From NCBI GenBank assembly GCA_024279935.1, contig JAJRQZ010000013.1, positions 1 through 41,486 of the forward strand: a stretch of 41,486 bases of DNA, read 5' to 3'. The stretch is from Bacteroidota bacterium. GTDB taxonomy: Bacteria; Bacteroidota; Bacteroidia; Bacteroidales; F082. The notes below the pieces were generated by a model that did no database searches, was not told where the DNA came from, and saw only the letters and a program-made list of their open reading frames with translations. The translations under genes were made by a program, and so were the position numbers. Positions within the stretch are counted from its first letter, which is position 1. Each line of letters opens with the position of its first letter. This document shows, in pieces, positions 18,276 through 26,638 of this stretch.

Positions 18276-19895
18276 TTATTTACTTGATCGATATAGATCG
18301 ATAAGGGCGTTTGTTGAACTATCGTGATTCAAACTTGCATTTGCGTCTTCAATTTCATGTATAATATTCTTAGCCAGCACTTTGCCAAGTTCAACGCCCC
18401 ATTGGTCGAATGCATTTATATCCCAAATCAAAGATTGAACATAAACACAATGTTCATACATGGCAACTAATTTTCCAAGATTTGCCGGTGTTAAAACATC
18501 CAAAAAGAATGTTGAGGAAGGACGGTTCCCATCGAAAACTTTATGGGGTATTAATTCCGGTGCGACCCCTTCTGCCCTAACTTCCTCATCTGTTTTTCCA
18601 AAGGCCAATGCTTCGCCCTGTGCCAGCATATTCGCAATAAGGTAATCCTGATGAGAAGACAAAGGATTGAGTGATTTCTTGAAGCCTATAAAGTCAACCG
18701 GGATTAATTTAGTTCCCTGATGAACGAGCTGATAAAAGGAATGTTGCCCATTGGTTCCGGGCTCGCCCCAGAAAATTGCACCTGTTTGATAATCTACTTT
18801 TTGCCCTTTGAGAGTGGTTTGTTTTCCATTACTTTCCATTGTAAGCTGTTGCAGGTATGCAGGAAAACGCTTCAAATAATTTTCGTAAGGATAAACGGCC
18901 TGTGTTTCGGCATTAAAGAAGTTGTTATACCAAACTCCAAGAAGAGCCATTATCACGGGGATGTTTTTTCTTAATGGTGTTTTTCGGAAATGCTCATCCA
19001 TCTGATGGAAACCATGGAGAAGTTGAGAATAATTCTCCGGTCCGATTGCTATCATTGTTGATAGGCCAATGGCAGATGTCATGGAATAGCGGCCACCTAC
19101 CCAGTCCCAGAAACCGAACATGTTTTTTGTATCGATACCAAACTTGCTTACTTCGGCAGCATTGGTTGAAAGGGCCACGAAATGCTTTGCAACAGCCTCA
19201 TTATCATCAAGTTTCGATAGAATCCACGAACGCGCCGAATTGGCATTCGTCATGGTTTCGAGAGTTGTGAAAGTTTTTGAAGCAACAATAAAAAGTGTTT
19301 CTTCGGCATCGATCCCATTAACTGCCTCGGCAAGATCACTGCCATCAACATTGGACACAAAACGAAAGTTAAGTGATCTGTCGCTATAATATCTCAATGC
19401 TTCATAAGCCATGACCGGGCCAAGATCGGAACCGCCTATGCCAATGTTTATAATATTTTTAATTGTTTTGCCGCTAAATCCTTTCCATTGTCCATTTCTG
19501 ATTTTATCCGCAAAGGCGGACATTTTGTGGAGCACATCATGAACCTCCGGGACAATGTTTTTGCCGTCCACAAATATTTCCGAGCCTTTGGGCGCTCGCA
19601 GAGCGGTGTGCAAAACGGCACGATGTTCGGTAATATTTATTTTTCCCCCGTCGAACATCTCCAGGCGCCTCTTTTCAACACCGCGCTCCTCTGCCAGCAT
19701 GAGCAATAGATCCAATGTTTTCTCATTTATCCTGTGCCTGGAGAAATCGAAATATATTCCTAATTTATTCAATGTAAATCGCTTGGCGCGATTTCTGTCT
19801 CCTGAAAACAATGTTTTTATGTGAACATTTTTAATTTCACCGAAATGTTTCTCGAGATTTTTCCAACTTTCCAAATTTTTCAGACCGGCATTCAT
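18276..19895 (-). CDS. pgi: Glucose-6-phosphate isomerase
   Basis: 539 aa, close to the E. coli length. It interconverts glucose 6-phosphate and fructose 6-phosphate in the cytoplasm. Visible motifs are GIGGSDLGP near 153-161, [15 protein letters not shown] near 205-219, [12 protein letters not shown] near 267-278, [16 protein letters not shown] near 379-394 with the catalytic Glu and His, and [13 protein letters not shown] near 498-510. The last includes the C-terminal substrate Lys. It is monocistronic or first of a pair with the NADH dehydrogenase, which ends upstream on the same strand at 21286-19955, 59 bp away. Confidence 0.96.
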   Translation of the reverse strand: MNAGLKNLESWKNLEKHFGEIKNVHIKTLFSGDRNRAKRFTLNKLGIYFDFSRHRINEKTLDLLLMLAEERGVEKRRLEMFDGGKINITEHRAVLHTALRAPKGSEIFVDGKNIVPEVHDVLHKMSAFADKIRNGQWKGFSGKTIKNIINIGIGGSDLGPVMAYEALRYYSDRSLNFRFVSNVDGSDLAEAVNGIDAEETLFIVASKTFTTLETMTNANSARSWILSKLDDNEAVAKHFVALSTNAAEVSKFGIDTKNMFGFWDWVGGRYSMTSAIGLSTMIAIGPENYSQLLHGFHQMDEHFRKTPLRKNIPVIMALLGVWYNNFFNAETQAVYPYENYLKRFPAYLQQLTMESNGKQTTLKGQKVDYQTGAIFWGEPGTNGQHSFYQLVHQGTKLIPVDFIGFKKSLNPLSSHQDYLIANMLAQGEALAFGKTDEEVRAEGVAPELIPHKVFDGNRPSSTFFLDVLTPANLGKLVAMYEHCVYVQSLIWDINAFDQWGVELGKVLAKNIIHEIEDANASLNHDSSTNALIDLYRSSK

Positions 19896-19954
19896 GATGT
19901 TGTTATTTATCAGTTAATATTCTGTTTTATCAGTCAATAAATATAATTCTTTTT

Positions 19955-21286
19955 CTATTTTATTTCATCCTTTTTAATAAAAGTTTGAGAATTTTGGTTG
20001 CCGTCGAGGCGTTTTGGTTTTATCAACACCCTTAGCGATTGATCGTAAGTAAGGTAATTCCATGACCAATTAATGAATATCGAAAGGCGGTTTTTAACAC
20101 CGATTATCATGAACAGGTGGACGAAAGACCATAAAACCCATGCGAAAAAACCTTTGAGCCTGGCAAACGGCAGGTCTGCCACGGCCAGGTTACGGCCGAT
20201 AGTGGCCATGGAGCCCTTGTTTTTATACTCGAATTCCCTGGGTGTTTTTCCAGCCTTTAGCCTATGGAGGTTGTTGGCAAGCTTGCTTGCCTGTTGAATT
20301 GCAACTTGTGCAACTTGTGGTTGCCCGTTGGGGTATTTCGGGCTTTCCATAATGCATACATCGCCCAGGGCATAAATATGTTTATAACCAAGCAGCCTGT
20401 TGAAGCGGTCAACTTTCATTCGGTTTCCCCTCCCGAAGTTTTCCTTTTTGAGCCCTGTTACCGAGTTGGCGATGATCCCGGCGGCCCAGATAAGTGTTTT
20501 AGAGCTAAGCGAGCTTTTATCGGACAGCTTGATGATGTTTCCGTCATAATCTTCCACGCTTGTGTCGGTATAAACTTCAACGCCAAGTTTTTTCAAATAC
20601 GACAATGCTTTTCGGGATGCGTGATTCGACATGCCCGCCAATATTCTCGTTGATGCTTCGTAAACCACTATCCTCATTTTTGACAGATCAAGTTCGGGAT
20701 AGTCCTTTGGGAAGATATATTTTCTCATTTCGGCCAAGGCCCCGGCCAGTTCTACACCTGTTGGGCCTCCGCCCACCAGCACTATGTTCATATATTGGCT
20801 GATTTTCTCATTATCGGTTTCCAATAAGGCTTTTTCAAAGTTCTCCAGGATCGTGTTCCTGATCAAAATCGCATCGGAAGCGGTTTTCATCGAAAGCGAA
20901 TAGCGCATAATGTTCTCTTGTCCGAAAAAATTGGTGTTGGCGCCTATGGCCAAAATAAGGTGGTCGTATCTCAAGCTGCCGATAGTTGTTGAAATTTCTT
21001 TTTCATCAGCATGAACTTCAAGGATTTCCGCAATCCTGAAGTGGACATCCTTTTCGTTTTGAAGTATCTTCCTCACGGGAAACGAAATAGTGCTGGGCTC
21101 CAAGCCTGCTGTTGCGACCTGATATAGAAGCGGTTGGAACTGATGGAAATTGTTCTTGTCAATCAACACTGTTTGAAAACCGTCGGAATTTACTTCCCTC
21201 ATTACCTTTATGCCGGCAAAGCCTCCTCCAACAATGACCACCCTTTTTTTATCTGTATCCGGAATGTTGGCTATATAATTTTTCAT
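19955..21286 (-). CDS. ndh: Type II NADH dehydrogenase (NDH-2)
   Basis: 443 aa from the chosen start. A monotopic membrane flavoprotein that passes electrons from NADH to quinone without pumping protons. The FAD-binding motif VVIVGGGFAG is near 15-24, NFHQFQPLLYQVATAGL follows, and the NADH-binding motif LVGGGPTGVELAGALAEM is near 170-187. AALGDVC-like YALGDVCIMES is near 300-310, and a hydrophobic C-terminal part (FFAWVLWSFVHLFMIIGV) would attach it to the membrane. The frame opens at 21352, but I prefer the ATG at 21286: homology begins there, and the upstream 66 bp contain a terminator-like hairpin with a T-run instead of conserved protein. Confidence 0.88.
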   Translation of the reverse strand: MKNYIANIPDTDKKRVVIVGGGFAGIKVMREVNSDGFQTVLIDKNNFHQFQPLLYQVATAGLEPSTISFPVRKILQNEKDVHFRIAEILEVHADEKEISTTIGSLRYDHLILAIGANTNFFGQENIMRYSLSMKTASDAILIRNTILENFEKALLETDNEKISQYMNIVLVGGGPTGVELAGALAEMRKYIFPKDYPELDLSKMRIVVYEASTRILAGMSNHASRKALSYLKKLGVEVYTDTSVEDYDGNIIKLSDKSSLSSKTLIWAAGIIANSVTGLKKENFGRGNRMKVDRFNRLLGYKHIYALGDVCIMESPKYPNGQPQVAQVAIQQASKLANNLHRLKAGKTPREFEYKNKGSMATIGRNLAVADLPFARLKGFFAWVLWSFVHLFMIIGVKNRLSIFINWSWNYLTYDQSLRVLIKPKRLDGNQNSQTFIKKDEIK

Positions 21287-21303
21287 TTCATGCGTTTTTA
21301 AGA

Positions 21304-21342
21304 TAAAAAAACAACCCACAAGTGTTATTCCCGTGAGTTGTT
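21304..21342 (-). promoter_or_regulatory. Terminator-like hairpin in the ndh leader (possible attenuator)
   Basis: On the minus strand AACAACTCAC (21342-21333) pairs with GTGGGTTGTT (21319-21310) around a 13-nt loop, followed by a run of T. One U-G pair closes the stem in the minus-strand RNA but would be a C-A mismatch in plus-strand RNA, so the structure is meant for minus-strand transcripts. It sits 18 nt before the ndh ATG, with a near-match -7 box (TAATTTG, 21350-21356) just upstream. Confidence 0.45.
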
Positions 21343-21551
21343 TAAAGATCAAATTACTTTTTAATTAAATTTTTGTGAAATTAACAATTTTGCTTAACAA
21401 GTAATTAATTTTTTCATTCCTAATTGTTTTATTGAGACTTTAATTGCTATAACAGTCGTTTGTTTTTAGTTCCCCTGACATATTTATTTGTTAATTTGCA
21501 GTTAAGGTTCAAACATGTTTTAATTGCCGGAAATAATCCAAGAGTTTATTA

Positions 21552-21559
21552 TAACTTTG
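21552..21559 (+). promoter_or_regulatory. -7 box of the metallophosphatase promoter
   Basis: TAACTTTG is a perfect TAnnTTTG. The start expected near 21565 leaves a leader of only about 8 nt before the ATG at 21574. Confidence 0.45.
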
Positions 21560-21573
21560 CATAAAAATATAAT

Positions 21574-23109
21574 ATGTTGTTTTTGAATAGATTATTTGAG
21601 TTGCGGATATACTTGTTAGTGTTTGTGCTTATTGCTTTTTCGAATGAAGATGTTTTTTGCGGCCAAATTCAAAATCCTGAGGGCATTGTTGTACTGAATA
21701 CACCGGCCTCGGTTTCTTCGGGCAAAAAGAAATCCTTGAATGTTAATTTCAGGAAAGAGCCGTATCTGATCTTTACGGCCCAAGCCGATGAGGTGCAAGT
21801 TTTATGGCAGCTTAACAGCGAAAAAAGCTGCTTGGTCCAATGGGGCACCGACCTTACTTATTCTTTGGGAAACGACATTACTACCGAGTATGGAAACTTT
21901 CACCAGCACAGATATACTTTTATAGGGCTAGAGGCCGAAACGGTATATTATTATAGGGTAATTGCCTCTCCCGATACTGTTAGCGGGAAATTCGTCTCGG
22001 CTCCTGCTTCAACAAAAACACAGCTGACATTTTTTGCTTATGGTGATACAAGGACTTACCCAAGCCATCACGATGACGTTGCTGCACAGATACTTGCAGA
22101 AACAGAAAACGATACCGAAGCACTCACTTTTATTGTTTCCTCAGGTGATTTTGTAACCGACGGAAATAAGGAACCGGACTGGGACAATCAGTTTTTTGAC
22201 GAACAATATTCAAATATAAGGAAGATGATGCAGAAGCTGCCATATTTGGGCTCAATGGGAAATCACGAAGGAAACGGGCTTTTGTTCGCAAAATATTTCC
22301 CTTATCCGTTTTATTCGGGCTCAGATTATTATTGGTCGTTCGACTACGGCCCTGCACATTTTACGGTAATCGACCAGTTTACGGATTATACTCCCGGATC
22401 GGCACAATATAACTGGATAGTTGACGATTTGGCGAACGCCCAAAAGCAATGGAAGTTTATTTTGCTCCACAAACCGGGCTGGTCGGCAGGAGGCGGGCAT
22501 TCCAACAACTCCGACGTCCAGGATTATATACAACCCCTTTGCGTACAATATGGCGTTCAAATGGTGATAGGTGGGCATAACCATTATTATTCGTGTGCTG
22601 TGGTTAACGATGTTGTTCATGTTACGGCAGGTGGGGGCGGCGCACCTCTTTATAATCCTGATGCCTCAAACCCCAATATAATAAAGGTATCGAAAACCTA
22701 TAATTTTTGCAAGATCACCCTCGATGAAAACGATTTGCGGCTTATTGCCATTTCCGACAACGGAGATGTAATCCATCAATTTAGCTATAACGATCTTGTT
22801 TCGGCAGTTGAGGGCAAAACGCATGACGGCATCGAGGGGCTGCTTGTTTTTCCTAATCCCTTTAAGGATACCGCATTGCTGGAATTTGAGCTTAAGCATG
22901 CTGGTATTTATAAAATCTCCGTTTACGATGCCTCCGGGAAATTTATCAAACTTATTCACGATGCAAGGCTGGAGGTTGGAAAGCATAAAATAATCTGGGA
23001 CGGAACCGATGATATGGGCCATAAAACCGAAACGGGAGTTTATTATTTCAGGATAGGGGAAAACAATACCGGCTATAATACCACCAAGCTGATTAGGATA
23101 AGGAAATAG
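21574..23109 (+). CDS. Secreted metallophosphatase with FlgD-like/T9SS C-terminus
   Basis: 511 aa. The N-terminal hydrophobic segment (about 8-22) and CGQ near 29-31 form a signal peptide. A fibronectin/purple-acid-phosphatase N-domain follows (about 60-145). The calcineurin-like domain has all metal ligands: Asp158 (YGDTR), Asp192 (SSGDFV), Asn230-His231 (GNHE), His299 (LLHKPGW) and His335/His337 (GGHNHYY). The C-terminus (about 420-511; VFPNPFKDTA, WDGTDDMGHKTETGVYYFRI) is a FlgD-like Ig fold used as a type A sorting signal for T9SS. Phosphate-ester hydrolysis outside the cell is likely; the substrate is unknown. The gene is flanked by a MITE-like element 39 bp after its stop. Confidence 0.9.
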   Translation: MLFLNRLFELRIYLLVFVLIAFSNEDVFCGQIQNPEGIVVLNTPASVSSGKKKSLNVNFRKEPYLIFTAQADEVQVLWQLNSEKSCLVQWGTDLTYSLGNDITTEYGNFHQHRYTFIGLEAETVYYYRVIASPDTVSGKFVSAPASTKTQLTFFAYGDTRTYPSHHDDVAAQILAETENDTEALTFIVSSGDFVTDGNKEPDWDNQFFDEQYSNIRKMMQKLPYLGSMGNHEGNGLLFAKYFPYPFYSGSDYYWSFDYGPAHFTVIDQFTDYTPGSAQYNWIVDDLANAQKQWKFILLHKPGWSAGGGHSNNSDVQDYIQPLCVQYGVQMVIGGHNHYYSCAVVNDVVHVTAGGGGAPLYNPDASNPNIIKVSKTYNFCKITLDENDLRLIAISDNGDVIHQFSYNDLVSAVEGKTHDGIEGLLVFPNPFKDTALLEFELKHAGIYKISVYDASGKFIKLIHDARLEVGKHKIIWDGTDDMGHKTETGVYYFRIGENNTGYNTTKLIRIRK

Positions 23110-23148
23110 GGGGCTGGAATTGCCCAGTGTGCCTCATTCAAGTGTTTT

Positions 23149-23326
23149 GTTTCTACTCAGCAGGTTTATCAAGTTGATTATCAATAGCCCCATGCTTCAG
23201 CGTGGGGCTATATATTTGAAATCTCAGTAGTTTTAGCGGAAATTTTGTGTTTTTCAAAACAAAAATTGTGACAAACCGGTTAGGTAACCAATGAGTTAAT
23301 ATTTTTCTCTGCTGCTGAGTAGTAAC
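23149..23326 (-). mobile_element. 178-bp MITE-like element, copy 1, with 8-bp target duplication
   Basis: The ends are inverted repeats of 15 bp (GTTTCTACTCAGCAG at 23149-23163; complement of GTTACTACTCAGCAG at 23312-23326). It is flanked on both sides by AGTGTTTT (23141-23148 and 23327-23334), a perfect 8-bp duplication that proves transposition. Inside is a short hairpin with AGCCCCA/TGGGGCT arms. There is no reading frame, so a transposase elsewhere must move it. IS1595-like elements make 8-bp duplications, but the parent is not in the window. It is almost identical (4 differences) to 33360-33537, in opposite orientation. Confidence 0.9.
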
Positions 23327-23378
23327 AGTGTTTTAAAAGGGCAGGGATTTTTTGGCCTCTTTAATTTGTTGCATTTTA

Positions 23379-23831
23379 TTATTTGTTCAGTTCCTCGATC
23401 CCTGTCTTGCCAAATTCAAGGAAAGCTGCCGGTTTGAGATATCCGGGGTAATATGCTACGGGCTTGCCTTCGGTATTAAGTATTATAAGCGATGGATATG
23501 CTTGTATCCCGAACTTCTTCACCAGCGCGGCCCCATCTCCCTTTTCGCCGTCGAGGCTTATGTTAATAAAGTTCCCGTTAAAATATTTCCCGACCTCTTC
23601 GTCAGGAAAAGTATTCTTTTTGAGCATTTTGCAGGGTGCGCACCATACGGCCCAAACATCCAGGAAAATAGGCTTGTTTTCCTCCTTTGATTTTACCAGG
23701 GTCTCTTGCCAGCTGCCATCGAAAAATATTATACCTTTCTCGCCGTTCTCTTGAGTCCGGTTTTGTGCATTTATTGAATTCAGGTTCAGGCCTACAAATA
23801 TTATGCTGATCATCAATAATTTAAAGTTCAT
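23379..23831 (-). CDS. Secreted thioredoxin-family protein
   Basis: 150 aa. A signal peptide (about 1-22, ending NAQ) is followed by a thioredoxin fold. The active site is Trp63-Cys64-Ala65-Pro66-Cys67 in VWAVWCAPCKML, and the cis-Pro region is KFGIQAYPSLIIL. FFDGSWQETLVKSKEENKPIFLDVW matches the DUF255/thioredoxin_7 type. It probably reduces or isomerises disulfides in the periplasm. It is the last gene of the sigma-factor operon, 11 bp after the peroxiredoxin. Confidence 0.88.
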   Translation of the reverse strand: MNFKLLMISIIFVGLNLNSINAQNRTQENGEKGIIFFDGSWQETLVKSKEENKPIFLDVWAVWCAPCKMLKKNTFPDEEVGKYFNGNFINISLDGEKGDGAALVKKFGIQAYPSLIILNTEGKPVAYYPGYLKPAAFLEFGKTGIEELNK

Positions 23832-23842
23832 GATACTCCTTT

Positions 23843-24463
23843 CTATCTTAATTTATCCAAAGCCCCTAAAATATCTTTCACGGAAGCGCGATTATGGTAA
23901 TCGGGATCGAGTTGCCGCCAGGCTATCCTGCCATCTGTATTTATTATAAAAGTTGCCGGTATCGGTAATTGCTGAGATTTGTCGCTATGTGTATTCTTTA
24001 GGTTTCCCATCAACAGGACGTTATATGTAAACAGTTGTTTAGACGTGGGTTTGAAGTTCACGTCGAAGGCTTTTGCTATTTTGTGGCCTTTGTCGTAAAG
24101 CAAGGTAAATTCGGCTCCGGTCTTTTCGGCCATTTTATCGAGATATTCTGGTTTCTCAGGGGATATTGCAATTACTTTGCCCCCTTTTGCCTCGATAAGC
24201 TCAAGGCTGTCCTGAATGCTAGCCAGGTGCTTATTGCAAACAGGGCACCAGAAACCACGGTAAAACATCAACACGACAGGGCCGTTCTTTAACTCTTCGC
24301 TTAAGACAAAACTTGAGCCGTCGGCATCGCCGGCCTCGAACATAGGGGCTTCCGTCCCAACTTCCGGGCCATGGGCTTCCTGCACGCTTTTTTCAGTTTG
24401 TGAACTTAAGCTTATTGCAAACATAAAGCCTGATAGAAATATTGTAAGCCTAATAAAAATCAT
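23843..24463 (-). CDS. Exported peroxiredoxin (AhpC/TSA family)
   Basis: 206 aa. The N-terminal hydrophobic stretch (about 1-20, FMFAISLSSQ) is a signal peptide or anchor. The redoxin domain follows: GTEAPMFEAGDADG near 36-49, VVLMFYRGFWCPVCNKHL with Cys73 and Cys76 (peroxidatic Cys plus a CxxC resolving Cys), then an AISPEKPEYL segment and PATFIINTDGRI. It would reduce peroxides or act as a bacterioferritin-comigratory-protein-like enzyme outside the cytoplasm. It starts 1 bp after the upstream membrane-protein gene ends and is followed by the thioredoxin, a natural electron donor. Confidence 0.88.
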   Translation of the reverse strand: MIFIRLTIFLSGFMFAISLSSQTEKSVQEAHGPEVGTEAPMFEAGDADGSSFVLSEELKNGPVVLMFYRGFWCPVCNKHLASIQDSLELIEAKGGKVIAISPEKPEYLDKMAEKTGAEFTLLYDKGHKIAKAFDVNFKPTSKQLFTYNVLLMGNLKNTHSDKSQQLPIPATFIINTDGRIAWRQLDPDYHNRASVKDILGALDKLR

Positions 24464-24464
24464 T

Positions 24465-24893
24465 TTAATTTTCTTCTTTGATGAACATCACGGTTACGAC
24501 ACCATAAACAACATGCCCGATAATGCTCCCCATTACTACAAGCGCCAAGTTTCCGGCGGGTTTTGGCATTACGCCCATCATCGCACCCAAAAGCTGCATC
24601 GTTATCTGTGCGAAAACAAAGATAATAATTCCGAAAACCAAGCCTTTTAAAACATTATTAGTGAGTTTAACAAGAAGGGACTGCAAGAGGAAAGAGTAGG
24701 CGGCAGCGAAAACAACACCTACCATAAAGTGTATCAGCCAGCCCATTGCCAGGGGCACTCCCATCATTCCCGACATCATTTCGGCAGGGTTCATTTTCGG
24801 CATCCCCATCATGGGCGCCACAAACATTACTAATGTCATTGCCGCGGTACCTACTATACCGCCGATAACGGATTGTTGAATCTTACGTTTCAT
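24465..24893 (-). CDS. Small membrane protein (DUF6789-like)
   Basis: 142 aa from the ATG at 24893. It has four hydrophobic helices with Met/Gly-rich turns (VIGGIVGTAAMTLVMF, GWLIHFMVGVVFAAAYSFL, GLVFGIIIFVFAQITMQLL, LVVMGSIIGHVVYGVVTVMF) and a first loop KMNPAEMMSGMMGVP. No catalytic motif is seen; the Met-rich loop might bind metal, which is a guess. The frame extends upstream to 25019, overlapping the end of the NnrE-like gene. I reject that longer start because the extra 42 residues carry no conserved sequence. It sits between the NnrE-like protein and the peroxiredoxin. Confidence 0.75.
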   Translation of the reverse strand: MKRKIQQSVIGGIVGTAAMTLVMFVAPMMGMPKMNPAEMMSGMMGVPLAMGWLIHFMVGVVFAAAYSFLLQSLLVKLTNNVLKGLVFGIIIFVFAQITMQLLGAMMGVMPKPAGNLALVVMGSIIGHVVYGVVTVMFIKEEN

Positions 24894-24993
24894 TTTTTTT
24901 GATTTATAGTGTTTGATAATAAGTCGTGATAATGGCAATTCCTGACAAGAAATTGCAAACAAGTTGATAATTAATATATTAAACAGAAAGTTT

Positions 24994-25707
24994 TTATATG
25001 TTTCTTTTGATCCTGACAATAGCGTTTTCGGTAAATTGTGCAGGATATTCCATGCCGAACTCAGAATAAATTCCGGCCGGGAAGCCGATATCGGCGATAA
25101 ATATTTTTGTGGACTTCATGAGAGTGATCAACTCGGTTTTCATGGCTGCCATAGTTAGTATGATGTCCGGATTAAAAGGCGTTTCCATACTATCCTTATT
25201 AAAACCAGTAGGAAGGTCGAGTGAGATAGTTTTATTGCCTGTGGCATTAGCAATTCCCAGTATCTGCATGATTTGACCAGGTATTGGGAGCCTTTGGGAG
25301 AAACCCATGAATGCATCCACAAATATGTCGCAATCGAAATTGTGAACAGAAATATCATGAAATACAGTGGTTTTTGCGCCAAAGGCGATAGCCCTTTTAA
25401 ATTGCTTTTTGGGCAATTCATTTAGTTTGTCGTCCGGCAAGTACAAATACACATCGAAATCCCATGCCGATAGGCGCCTGGCGGCAACAAGCCCGCCGCC
25501 GCCATTATTTCCTTTTCCTATACCGAAAAGTATTTTTCCTGATTTTCCCAACAGGGAGGCAAGCAATCTTGCAAGTTGCAGACCTGCGTTCTCCATCATT
25601 AATTCAATGGGAAGGTCAAAGTTTTCTATCGCGGCCAAATCCATTTCCTTGAAACGCGAGATGGCCAAGTGTGTGTTTTGGTTTAGTTTAAGTTTGGGGA
25701 AACCCAT
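24994..25707 (-). CDS. NAD(P)H-hydrate epimerase-like protein (YjeF N-domain)
   Basis: 237 aa, the stand-alone YjeF N-terminal (NnrE) domain. It would epimerise damaged NAD(P)H hydrates. Motifs: MMENAGLQLARL (37-48), IGKGNNGGGGLVAARRL (63-79), DAFMGFS with the probable catalytic Asp, and LDLPTGFNKDS. The usual GNNGGDG loop is GNNGGGG here, so Asp at 71 is replaced by Gly. No kinase/dehydratase domain (NnrD) follows in the same chain or next door. The substitution may mean altered activity. The gene is 6 bp after the anti-sigma gene within the putative redox operon. Confidence 0.8.
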   Translation of the reverse strand: MGFPKLKLNQNTHLAISRFKEMDLAAIENFDLPIELMMENAGLQLARLLASLLGKSGKILFGIGKGNNGGGGLVAARRLSAWDFDVYLYLPDDKLNELPKKQFKRAIAFGAKTTVFHDISVHNFDCDIFVDAFMGFSQRLPIPGQIMQILGIANATGNKTISLDLPTGFNKDSMETPFNPDIILTMAAMKTELITLMKSTKIFIADIGFPAGIYSEFGMEYPAQFTENAIVRIKRNI

Positions 25708-25713
25708 CTGGTT

Positions 25714-25980
25714 TTAGTTTTGCCCGTGATTTGTTTTGTCAAGAATAGATTTTTTAAAAGCATCCATGTCAACATTTATTTTGGCGGACTCCCCTAAATT
25801 ATGCAGGCCCTTGTCGATCAATATGCTTTGATCCTCATAATTGGAACAAGCATCGCACATTGTTTTATGTGCCGCCAGTTGTATTTTTTCGGTAATGCTC
25901 AGTTCAAAGGCAAGTCTTTTTTCTATCAATTCGGTTGCCTTTAAGCAAGAAAGAAACATTATTTTCATCAATCTCTTCAT
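25714..25980 (-). CDS. Zinc-finger anti-sigma factor-like protein
   Basis: 88 aa with the ZAS/zf-HC2 pattern: Cys12 in FLSCLKATELIEKR, then His38-x3-Cys42-x2-Cys45 (HKTMCDACSNYEDQS). This type binds zinc and holds an ECF sigma factor; some members release it when the cysteines are oxidised. It starts 34 bp after the ECF sigma gene, the usual gene order. It has no membrane segment, so it would be a soluble anti-sigma, as in redox-sensing RsrA-type proteins. Whether it senses oxidants here is inference from the downstream peroxiredoxin and thioredoxin. Confidence 0.78.
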   Translation of the reverse strand: MKRLMKIMFLSCLKATELIEKRLAFELSITEKIQLAAHKTMCDACSNYEDQSILIDKGLHNLGESAKINVDMDAFKKSILDKTNHGQN

Positions 25981-26014
25981 TCGGTCTCTCTATTTTATAT
26001 TATCAATCGGCTTA

Positions 26015-26572
26015 TTAATCTTTATACCAGTTAGTTTCGATACAGTCGCGCAGGTTTAGCTTCGACCTGTGTATTATCTGCCACAGATTAGTAGGCGTAA
26101 TTTCCAAATCCTGACAGATCTCATCGCCTTTTTTATTCATGAGGTATTTCATCCTTACGCAGGCATTCCATTTTTCGGGCAAGGCTTCAAGGCAATTCCT
26201 CAAAACCATTTGGAAGTCGGAATCGTCGAGCAGGCTGCCTTCGTCCTCCCAGGACTTGGGTTTTTTGGGATCGGCCCATTCGCCGGTTTCGGTAAAGAAC
26301 TTCAGCAGCGACTGGTTTGCGGGGCTAACTGTTTGCCTGGCCTTCGACCGGTAATAATCTATTATCTTGAAGTTTAAGATGGAGTATAGCCAGGTTTTTG
26401 GCGAACTGTTGCCTTTAAAGGGGTGAAGTTTTTCGGTGGCGGCCAAAAAAGTATCCTGTACAATATCCTTTGCAATCTCGGTATCCGATATCTTGAACAT
26501 TGCTCTTTTCAACAAGCCGGCCGCATAATCTTCAACCCACTTTGCAATCTCGGTAGTATCCTGTATTTTCAT
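26015..26572 (-). CDS. ECF-type RNA polymerase sigma factor
   Basis: 185 aa with only sigma regions 2 and 4. Region 2 runs over about 20-85 (LLKRAMFKISDTEIAKDIVQ, DTFLAATEKL, PKTWLYSILNFKIIDYYRSKAR). Region 4 is at about 128-180 (LEALPEKWNACVRMKYLM, GDEICQDLEITPTNLWQIIHRSKLNLRDCIE). It recruits RNA polymerase to a small regulon, probably including its own operon. It is the first of six same-strand genes ending at 23379, so it likely drives or belongs to a redox-stress regulon. Its own promoter looks housekeeping (perfect -7 box at 26592-26599). Confidence 0.93.
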   Translation of the reverse strand: MKIQDTTEIAKWVEDYAAGLLKRAMFKISDTEIAKDIVQDTFLAATEKLHPFKGNSSPKTWLYSILNFKIIDYYRSKARQTVSPANQSLLKFFTETGEWADPKKPKSWEDEGSLLDDSDFQMVLRNCLEALPEKWNACVRMKYLMNKKGDEICQDLEITPTNLWQIIHRSKLNLRDCIETNWYKD

Positions 26573-26591
26573 TTTTTGATTTTGATGGCTA

Positions 26592-26599
26592 CAAAGTTA
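26592..26599 (-). promoter_or_regulatory. -7 box of the sigma-factor operon
   Basis: On the minus strand TAACTTTG is a perfect TAnnTTTG. The predicted start near 26586 is 14 nt before the ATG at 26572. Confidence 0.45.
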
Positions 26600-26638
26600 A
26601 AAGAATTAGCTAGTCGCAGGGAAATATCAAGACAAGAA

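Noticed and set aside
24894-25019. Longer start for the DUF6789-like membrane protein
   Set aside because: The added 42 residues are not conserved in character and would overlap the end of the NnrE-like gene; the ATG at 24893 gives a normal N-terminus.
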